Positions 18,145 to 23,939 of a stretch of DNA of 23,939 nucleotides are shown piece after piece. Origin of the DNA: Sergeia podlipaevii (Eukaryota > Euglenozoa > Kinetoplastea > Trypanosomatida > Trypanosomatidae). Under the pieces are notes generated by a model, which was given only the letters and a program-made list of their open reading frames with translations, had not been told where the DNA came from and did not search any database. Position 1 is the first letter of the stretch, and each line of letters opens with the position of its first letter. The stretch lies in the NCBI GenBank assembly GCA_030849805.1, contig JASANZ010001908.1:1-23939 (forward strand). Reading direction: 5' to 3'. The position numbers and the translations under genes were made by a program.

Positions 18145-19222
18145 GGAGCTTACACACGCATCGGTTTACAAGGTACATTGAAGACAAAAAAAAGGGAAAA
18201 AAGATAGCCATTTTTTATTGTTATCTTTTTGATCCTTCATATGCTCCTCACACACGCACAGCTACACACTTACCTTTTTTTGTATTGCAGTGTTTTTTTT
18301 TCGTGTGTGTGTGTGCTTTATTTTTACTCACACATTTATTTAGGAAGTAGTTACAGCCAAAGAGATGACGTTTATCATGATTACTATATATATATGTACT
18401 TCTGTCCTAGTTGATCACCTCCTCCTCTCCCCCTCCCCGCTACAAAGGAGAGAAATGTTCATTAAACGGTGGCGAGGGAGCACTTGCCTAAGTACTTCGC
18501 AAGGGCACCATATGCACAGATCCAGCGTTGTTGTGATCATGCAGGGGGTACAAACTAGGTGGCGTGGGGGAGAGGGAGTGCTTTTTTTTTTTTTAATGAA
18601 AGGTAGAAAAGGGAGATACGAAGGAAGATTAGCCGCGACATACTCGCAAAAGTTTTAGTAACCAATGCTGATCAGAGATACATATATATATTTTTTTTAA
18701 GTTTCTCCTTCTTTCTGTCATTTTACTTATTTTTTCTTATAATATCCGACTTATTGAAAGGACAACAGGAATATAGCGGCAGAGGAAAGGGGGGGGAAAG
18801 AGTTGTGAGATACATTCTATAGTATAAGGAAATTGAATTGATGTGTTGAAACTGGCGAAGAAAGGTAGATAGATTGACAAACAGATTTCTAGCCAATCAA
18901 GCAATATATACGCGTGTTTAGATGTTTCTTCACAGTATTAGTATTATTTTACTCCACATTGCTTTTGTTATCTTTTCGTTCCTTTTTCTTGTGCTCTTTT
19001 TGGGGTTCTCAGAACGGGACGATAAAATTCTGTGTGAGAGATAGAGAGAGGTGAATCATAAACATATATACAAAAGGAGGGCACACACCCACACGCCATG
19101 CCTCTCCGTCGAAGTAGAATGAGGAGTGCACAAACGTGAAGATAGGCGAGGGGCGGAATACAAGTCAGTCATTCATGTTTGTTATCGCTTCCGTGCTCTT
19201 ATAATTATCACTATTTTGAGGT

Positions 19223-19243
19223 GGGGGATTGGGAGGGAGGGGG
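19223..19243 (+). other. Second G-quadruplex-type tract
   Basis: Four runs of guanine (5, 3, 3 and 5 bases) separated by loops of three, one and one bases. It lies in the middle of the longest spacer of the window. Confidence 0.65.
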
Positions 19244-20163
19244 ACTGAGTACTATAATTTCTTAATGATGCTCTCACCTTGGGGGCGTTATCATATATAT
19301 ATTCAACCTCTCTCTCTCCCCACCCGCCCTGCCTCATGCGCATATATATGCACTCTCACGCACACGAAGTTTCTTTCCCCCTGGCAGTTAAGTTATAGTT
19401 ATTTGTATACATAACTGCGAGAAAATATCATCCCAACCACCAACAAGTGCGTAAACTTTTATATTTGTTACGTGGTACTGCAATAACTGTATGTGGGGAT
19501 AGGGGAAAAAGGTAGCACGTTATGTATCGACCGCCCTTTCGAAACATGTATAAGTGGACTGTTCATCACACACAAAAAAAAATTTCTCTCTCTCTTGTGG
19601 TGTGGATGCAGCAACTATATACGTATGTATACGCTGTAAAGAAGATGTGGTCCACTTACATACATATTTGTGCACTCATGCATAAATGCATCCTTTTTGT
19701 TTTTTTTCCGCGTGTGTGTGTGTGTGTGTGTTGGTTTTTGAAGGAAAAATGCGTATGAACCTCCTTCTACCCTCGTTCTACTCTCTCTCTCCCCCCCTTT
19801 CCTTCGTTCCCTTCTTTTTTTGGCTTTCCTTTTCATTATTATTATTATTATATTCTTTTTTACCTTTGATACTTCTCACTGGCTCTGTTACATATGTGTG
19901 TACTTCCTTTTTTGTTATTTGGCATTATTGTTACCTCGTGGTCACTCATAGCCACACACACAAAAAAAAAAATCCTCTATTTTTATTTAGCACTTTTGAT
20001 TTATTTTAGCTATTTTTTTCCTTGCTAATTTGGATGCCAACACACACACACATATATGTATTTCTCTGCATCATCTTATTCTTCTTTTGCATCATCCGCT
20101 GCTACTCAAGCGTTTACATTATTATTTTTTCTATGGGAACCTACTTTTTTGGTTTTTTTTTCA

Positions 20164-20165
20164 AG
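20164..20165 (+). promoter_or_regulatory. Putative trans-splice acceptor AG for the SET gene
   Basis: The AG comes right after a T-rich tract at about 20120-20162. The 144-base leader up to 20310 is A-rich and has no ATG, so 20310 is well supported as the start. Confidence 0.6.
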
Positions 20166-20309
20166 CAACAACAGGAAAGAACAACAACGGAACAGTAGAG
20201 GTAAAATAGAAAATAAAGGAGTCAACCCATATCGAGCGATCTACCGTAACTAAAATCAAAACATTTAAATATAAATATATATATATATAAAGGGAAAAGA
20301 AAGGCGCAA

Positions 20310-21365
20310 ATGTCTTCATACGAAAGCCGGCACTTTGTGAGACTTTTGAGTTCCTCACAAGACATTGCTACTGGCTTTATCAAGTATTGCCACAACCACA
20401 ACGTCGTTACTAGAGGTCTGTGCCGTATCGGTTACGTTGCACGGAGACCACCAGCAGCAGCAGCGACAGCGGTAGCAGGTACTTCGGCGTCTGCCGTTTC
20501 TTCCGAAGCCTCTGTACTAGCAACCGCATGCAGACTGAGAGGTCTCATCGCCAACAAGGACATCGCAAAGGACGAAAACATCGTCGTGGTGTCGGAGCGG
20601 GCATGCATCGACCCTGGAACCGCGATACGGTGCACAGAGTTCTTCTCTATGTTCCCCCAGGAGATACAGGCCAAATATTTTCTTAGTCCTGAATTTCTGC
20701 GTAACAGCCGTATTGCTGAACGGGCACTTATACGACACAACCAGCTCCTTCTTGCCCTTTAAATGGCGTTTCTTACCATCATGCGCACCTGTGACCCGCA
20801 GAGGCTGGCGGCGTTACCAGGTGCGGACGCAATTGCGTATATGGACTTTATGCCTCGAACGGAAGGCAACTTTGAGCAACTTGCTGCTCACCTGGATGGA
20901 TGGCTGAATGGTACAGAGGTGTGTCGGATAGGACAGGATGTCATTGCGGATGCGTTTAGCATTACGCAAGCGGAAGTGAGGCCGGTGATTGTGTATGCGT
21001 TGTGTATGATATACAGCCGCATGGTGCCCATTGACCACCGAGCGACTTTGCAGTTCGCCTTTCGCGACACTCCCCTCGCTGATGCATACGCGGACAACAC
21101 TTTTGTCCAGGCCGACACGGCTGACTCCCCCCTTGTCTCTGAGCCCATTTCATTTCTGTGTCCAATCATCGATATGTGCAATCATAGTGAGCATGAAAAT
21201 GTAGCGGTCATGGTGCCAGAGCGCGACGTGTCACCTATTACTGGCCCCTTAGTATGTCTACGCTCACTACGGGACATTAGCAAAGGAGAGGAGCTAACCA
21301 TGACGTACTCGAAAGAGTCGCGCGAGCTGAAACTGATATGGGGTATGCAGGAGGTACTTGTGTGA
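20310..21365 (+). pseudogene. SET-domain lysine methyltransferase-like gene with in-frame TAA
   Basis: Two open frames, 20310-20762 (150 residues) and 20763-21365 (200 residues), lie in the same frame with only the TAA codon between them. Together they make one SET-domain protein of the SETD3/Rubisco-LSMT-like type. The first part has the opening strand of the domain (G-L-I-A-N-K-D-I, residues 78-85). The second has the D-M-C-N-H-S motif (137-142 of that part) and G-E-E-L with a following Tyr (175-182). Neither part is a full domain. The stop falls between the two SET halves, where LSMT-like proteins carry their inserted helical region. No frameshift or deletion is seen and both halves keep normal coding character. 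Options are a recent nonsense mutation, one defective allele, stop-codon readthrough or a base error. The end after the SET core is short, so the C-terminal substrate-binding domain seems absent. Confidence 0.8.
20760..20762 (+). other. In-frame TAA splitting the SET gene
   Basis: The codon is followed immediately by an in-frame ATG (TAA then ATG). A single base change would turn it into a sense codon for Gln, Glu, Lys, Leu, Ser or Tyr. Confidence 0.9.
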
Positions 21366-21815
21366 AACAACCATGAAAAAGAATATGCAAGAGGTCTCAC
21401 ACTGAACCAACACAGTGACCGCTTTTAGCTTTCCCCAATCTTCTCATTCTCTTGTATATATTTTTTCCTTTTTTTCCTTTTCTGTATGCAGTCTCAGAGA
21501 GGAATGTATTTTCCTTCATTACGTCCGCGGGTGATGAATTTCATTGCATATATCATTAAGAAACGTGTTTAGTCGTCACACACGCATGAAAAAAAAACCT
21601 GAGTATTTTCAAAGCATATTATGAAAGGCAAGCGCAAGCACTCTGCACGGAAAGCAATATTAAAAATCGTGCGGATAACTTTTTACCTTCTTTTTTGTTG
21701 TTGTTGCTGCTATCGCCTTTCACTGATATAGCATAAATGTGCTCTACACGTGGCGATCCCTCTTTTGGCCTCTTTATGTAAAACTCTTATCTTTTCATTC
21801 TTCCTCTGTTTCTGT
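21366..21815. other. Spacer with splice signals and a small uORF
   Basis: A T-rich tract at about 21680-21720 precedes an AG at 21730-21731. A 14-codon frame from ATG 21737 to TAA at 21779-21781 lies upstream of, and out of frame with, the methyltransferase start. Nothing else looks coding. Confidence 0.65.
21730..21731 (+). promoter_or_regulatory. Putative trans-splice acceptor AG for the FtsJ gene
   Basis: The AG follows the tract at 21680-21725. Its use would place the 21737 uORF in the leader. A second pyrimidine-rich tract at 21785-21815 runs into the ATG at 21816, so the real acceptor might lie further downstream and favour the ATG at 21834. Confidence 0.4.
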
Positions 21816-22679
21816 ATGGAGTATTGTCGGTGCATGACAGGAGCTCTGCGGCTGTGCAGGCCTTGCCTTAGCCAGCGATGGCTTCAGAAGCAAGCACACG
21901 ATCCGTTTGTCACTGAGGCGCGCAGGCGTGGTTACATTGCCCGCAGCGCCTTCAAGCTCCTCCACTTGGATGACCGTTTCAAACTGTTTAGCCGACACAA
22001 GACGAAGACAGTGGTAGATCTGGGATGCAGCCCAGGAGGGTGGTGTCAGGTAATACGCGAGCGTGCTGGAGATGGATGCCACATTATTGGGGTTGACTTG
22101 CTTAACGTTCGCGCATCCATCACGAACGCAACCTTTCTTTGCGGTGACTTTACCAGTCTTGCTACACAGCGCGACATCATCTCTCGTTTGGACGCAAGAG
22201 GGGTGTTAGGACCCAGTGGAAACATGGGGAGTGCTTCTTCTTTGAATGAAGCAGCGGGTGTTGATGTGATCACTTCTGATATGTGCCCAAACCGCGTGGG
22301 TGGCGCTCAGGACCGGCAGCGCATCTGCGAGCTTAACTCCAAAACTCTCGACTTTGCTGTCCCTTTGCTTATGACAGGCGGACATTTCGTCTGCAAGGTC
22401 CTTGGCAGCAGCCACGGGTCGTACCAAGAGCTCTACACTGCAGCTCACAGATACTTCTTAAAGGTGCATGTCTGCAAGCCACCAGCAAGCAGGCAGCACA
22501 GTGACGAGGCGTTTCTTGTTGGTTTGTCAAAACTGCAGCAGCCACGAAAATCGAACACGGTCCGTGGAGACGACAGTGGTGGAGCTTACGGACTTGACGA
22601 CTGGCCTGGATTTGACCGAAGATGCGGTGGTAGCAGCGGGGGTAGTCGTCATGGCAGTAATCCCAAACGAAGGTCATAA
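21816..22679 (+). CDS. FtsJ/RrmJ-family rRNA 2'-O-methyltransferase, probably mitochondrial
   Basis: The 287-residue enzyme should transfer methyl from S-adenosylmethionine to a ribose 2'-OH in rRNA. The SAM-binding motif V-V-D-L-G-C-S-P-G-G-W is at 66-76, and an acidic ribose-binding residue is at Asp94. The family's catalytic tetrad is complete: Lys47 (S-A-F-K-L), Asp155 (S-D-M-C-P), Lys194 (V-C-K-V-L) and Glu231 (D-E-A-F-L-V). It resembles single-domain RrmJ/MRM2 rather than the longer Spb1 or the tRNA enzyme Trm7. A basic, acid-poor N-terminus fits a mitochondrial presequence. Compared with E. coli RrmJ it has an inserted Gly/Ser/Asn segment (about 130-148) and a C-terminal Gly/Ser/Arg tail of some 35 residues. 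The start could also be the ATG at 21834 (281 residues). The in-frame GTG at 21750 is not used. Confidence 0.92.
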   Translation: MEYCRCMTGALRLCRPCLSQRWLQKQAHDPFVTEARRRGYIARSAFKLLHLDDRFKLFSRHKTKTVVDLGCSPGGWCQVIRERAGDGCHIIGVDLLNVRASITNATFLCGDFTSLATQRDIISRLDARGVLGPSGNMGSASSLNEAAGVDVITSDMCPNRVGGAQDRQRICELNSKTLDFAVPLLMTGGHFVCKVLGSSHGSYQELYTAAHRYFLKVHVCKPPASRQHSDEAFLVGLSKLQQPRKSNTVRGDDSGGAYGLDDWPGFDRRCGGSSGGSRHGSNPKRRS

Positions 22680-23223
22680 TACTTTGGGAAGCAGACGCAG
22701 CGCGCGAGCAGAAGGGGCAGGGTGGAGAGTTGCAGTAGACAATGCTTTTCCACTACGCTTTGTAGAAGTAGCTGCGTTTATCCCTCTTGTGTTTTGCTAT
22801 TATTGTTGTTATTTCAATTGTTTAGAGCAATGTGCGTGCTTTGACATCTCTTCACAGATGAACAATATTATTATTATTATATTTTTGCTCTCTAGGCTTT
22901 TACAATATTGAGAACGAGTTTTAAAAAGGAAACGTTAATCGGGACTTAAAGCAGTCTTTAAAAAAAATAGGTATTCACTTTGCTTTTATCTACACACGTT
23001 GAGTTTCACGTCAATACAATCTTTCCATCTTGTTTTCTTTTTTTTATCAATAATATATCATGTTTTTTTTTTTTTTGCTTCCTTTTAGTATCTGCCTTCT
23101 ATTCTTATAAGCTTTGGTACGCATATAAAAACCGCGCATCCTCACTTATATTTGATCTTCTCAAGCCATAGCCACCACAAAGAAGGAGCGAGGGTAAGTA
23201 CGGTCTTTGTCTTGTAGAGGCTG

Positions 23224-23277
23224 TTGTGTGTGTTTGTTTGTGTGTGTGTGTGTGTGTGTGTGCGTGTGTGTGTGTGG
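23224..23277. repeat. (TG)n microsatellite
   Basis: About 54 bases of alternating TG with a few interruptions. On the minus strand it translates as a Thr/His run in a spurious frame. Confidence 0.85.
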
Positions 23278-23679
23278 ATAGTGAACGCATATTTTTTGAG
23301 TTAGGAAGAAGCATTTTGAGCTTTGCTATTGCCATTTCAACAAGCATATAAACATATATTCTCCCCCTACTTGTCAATCGAACGGTTTTAGCGCCTTCTT
23401 TCTTTTCCTTCTGTTTTTGATTCATTTTATTTTTACCTTCTTTTGTTTTACACGGCATTGTAAAAGTGCAACGCGTGTCAAGAAGAAAAAAATTGATTGA
23501 TTCTTCTCGTTTACTATAATTACCCAACACAATTAGGATTTCAATACATACAATATATACATTCATTTGGTATACTTTCGATTATATTTCATTCACCGTT
23601 CAAACTCTTTTTTTTTGTTCCTTCCACTGTTTTTGATTGTATCCCCAATTTTTGTTGTTGTTGTGTTTTCGCCACCAAA

Positions 23680-23681
23680 AG
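23680..23681 (+). promoter_or_regulatory. Putative trans-splice acceptor AG for acetyl-CoA synthetase
   Basis: The AG follows T-rich tracts at about 23605-23670 and would leave a leader of only seven bases before ATG 23689. No closer-spaced alternative precedes it after the tract. Confidence 0.5.
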
Positions 23682-23688
23682 GAAAAAA

Positions 23689-23939
23689 ATGTCAACTGAA
23701 CTTCACTTTCACACCGACGCACCACCTGTGCCGCCTGTTGAGGCCAACCGCAGCAAGTCCTATGTTGGTCCCAACCTGGAGGACCGCCAAAAGATGTATC
23801 GCGAGTCGATTGAGTGCAACGACCTCTTCTGGAGTAAGATCGCTAAGAGCGACTTCCACTGGCACAAGTTGTGGGCTGACGACAACCACGTCAAGAGTTT
23901 TAACTTTGACAAGAAGAAGGGCCCTGTGTACTGCAAGTG
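23689..23939 (+). CDS. Acetyl-CoA synthetase (AMP-forming), N-terminal fragment
   Basis: The window ends after 83 codons, so the gene is partial at the 3' side. The fragment matches the N-terminal ACAS_N region of AMP-forming acetyl-CoA synthetases: a family-typical segment with Y-R-E-S-I (37-41), N-D-L-F-W (44-48) and F-H-W-H-K-L-W (56-62). The enzyme activates acetate with ATP and CoA, giving acetyl-CoA, AMP and pyrophosphate. In trypanosomatids it feeds cytosolic acetyl-CoA into fatty-acid and sterol synthesis. No targeting peptide is visible in the N-terminus, which fits a cytosolic protein. The catalytic AMP-binding motifs lie beyond the window. The start is supported by the acceptor seven bases upstream. 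Confidence 0.88.
   Translation, partial: MSTELHFHTDAPPVPPVEANRSKSYVGPNLEDRQKMYRESIECNDLFWSKIAKSDFHWHKLWADDNHVKSFNFDKKKGPVYCK

Larger units (their letters stand above)
18145..20309. other. Longest spacer, about 2.2 kb, no convincing gene
   Basis: It begins AT-rich, turns GC- and purine-richer between about 18400 and 19260, and returns to T-rich sequence before the next gene. The frame at 18365-18658 is open for 97 codons but runs through a homopolymer T-tract and has no coding character. Simple repeats include TG (19714-19732), ATT (19837-19850) and a TA run (20270-20290). A G-rich tract lies at 19223-19243. I see no tRNA or snoRNA signature that I would trust. Confidence 0.6.
22680..23688. 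other. Spacer, no convincing gene
   Basis: The first about 100 bases remain fairly GC-rich and are open in another frame that overlaps the methyltransferase end (22468-22911). That frame is a shadow. The rest is T-rich with ATT and T-runs, a long TG microsatellite and tracts at about 23560-23670 leading into the next gene. Confidence 0.7.

Noticed and set aside
18365..18658. 97-codon open frame in the longest spacer
   Set aside because: It runs through a homopolymer T-tract, shows no coding-like composition and has no recognisable motif.
20760..20762. Stop-codon reassignment as in Blastocrithidia (UAA read as Glu)
   Set aside because: The other genes, including one with 1380 codons, have no in-frame stop codons and end in ordinary TAA, TAG or TGA, so a changed code is very unlikely.
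22468..22911. 147-codon frame overlapping the methyltransferase end
   Set aside because: It is a shadow of the real gene in another frame and continues into T-rich spacer.

Overview
The window reads as a piece of a trypanosomatid (Kinetoplastea) nuclear chromosome. Ten genes and one broken gene all lie on the + strand. They are intronless and are separated by long AT-rich spacers full of T-runs, pyrimidine tracts and simple repeats. Most start codons follow a pyrimidine tract and an AG dinucleotide, often with no ATG in between, which is the layout of a polycistronic RNA polymerase II unit matured by spliced-leader trans-splicing and polyadenylation. No promoter or strand switch is visible. 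Coding DNA is clearly richer in GC than the spacers and fills about half of the window. I cannot name the species.

Layout: (1) 1482-2627, a low-complexity protein of unknown function with a Gln/Ala helix. (2) 3467-7609, a 1380-residue coiled-coil protein. (3) 8061-8795, a charged helical protein of unknown function. (4) 9493-10503, the beta subunit of AMP-activated protein kinase. (5) 11714-12442, an AN1-type zinc-finger protein with a C-terminal membrane segment. (6) 13233-14696, an Ala-rich secretory-pathway membrane protein. (7, 8) 16039-16320 and 17935-18144, two small tandem paralogues that begin with the same motif. (9) 20310-21365, a SET-domain methyltransferase cut by one in-frame TAA. 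(10) 21816-22679, an FtsJ/RrmJ-family rRNA 2'-O-methyltransferase, probably mitochondrial. (11) 23689 to the window end, the N-terminus of acetyl-CoA synthetase.

The genes do not form a bacterial-style operon; co-transcription in these organisms does not imply shared function. The run from AMPK-beta to acetyl-CoA synthetase matches what I remember of T. brucei chromosome 8 (Tb927.8.2450 to Tb927.8.2520), so the block looks syntenic. The points most worth a second look are the nonsense codon inside the SET domain, the tandem small paralogues with divergent tails, the AMPK-beta carbohydrate-binding module that appears to lack one of its two sugar-stacking Trp residues, the paired AN1-like fingers with unusual spacing, and two G-quadruplex-type tracts in spacers. 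I found no mobile element, tRNA, rRNA or CRISPR array.
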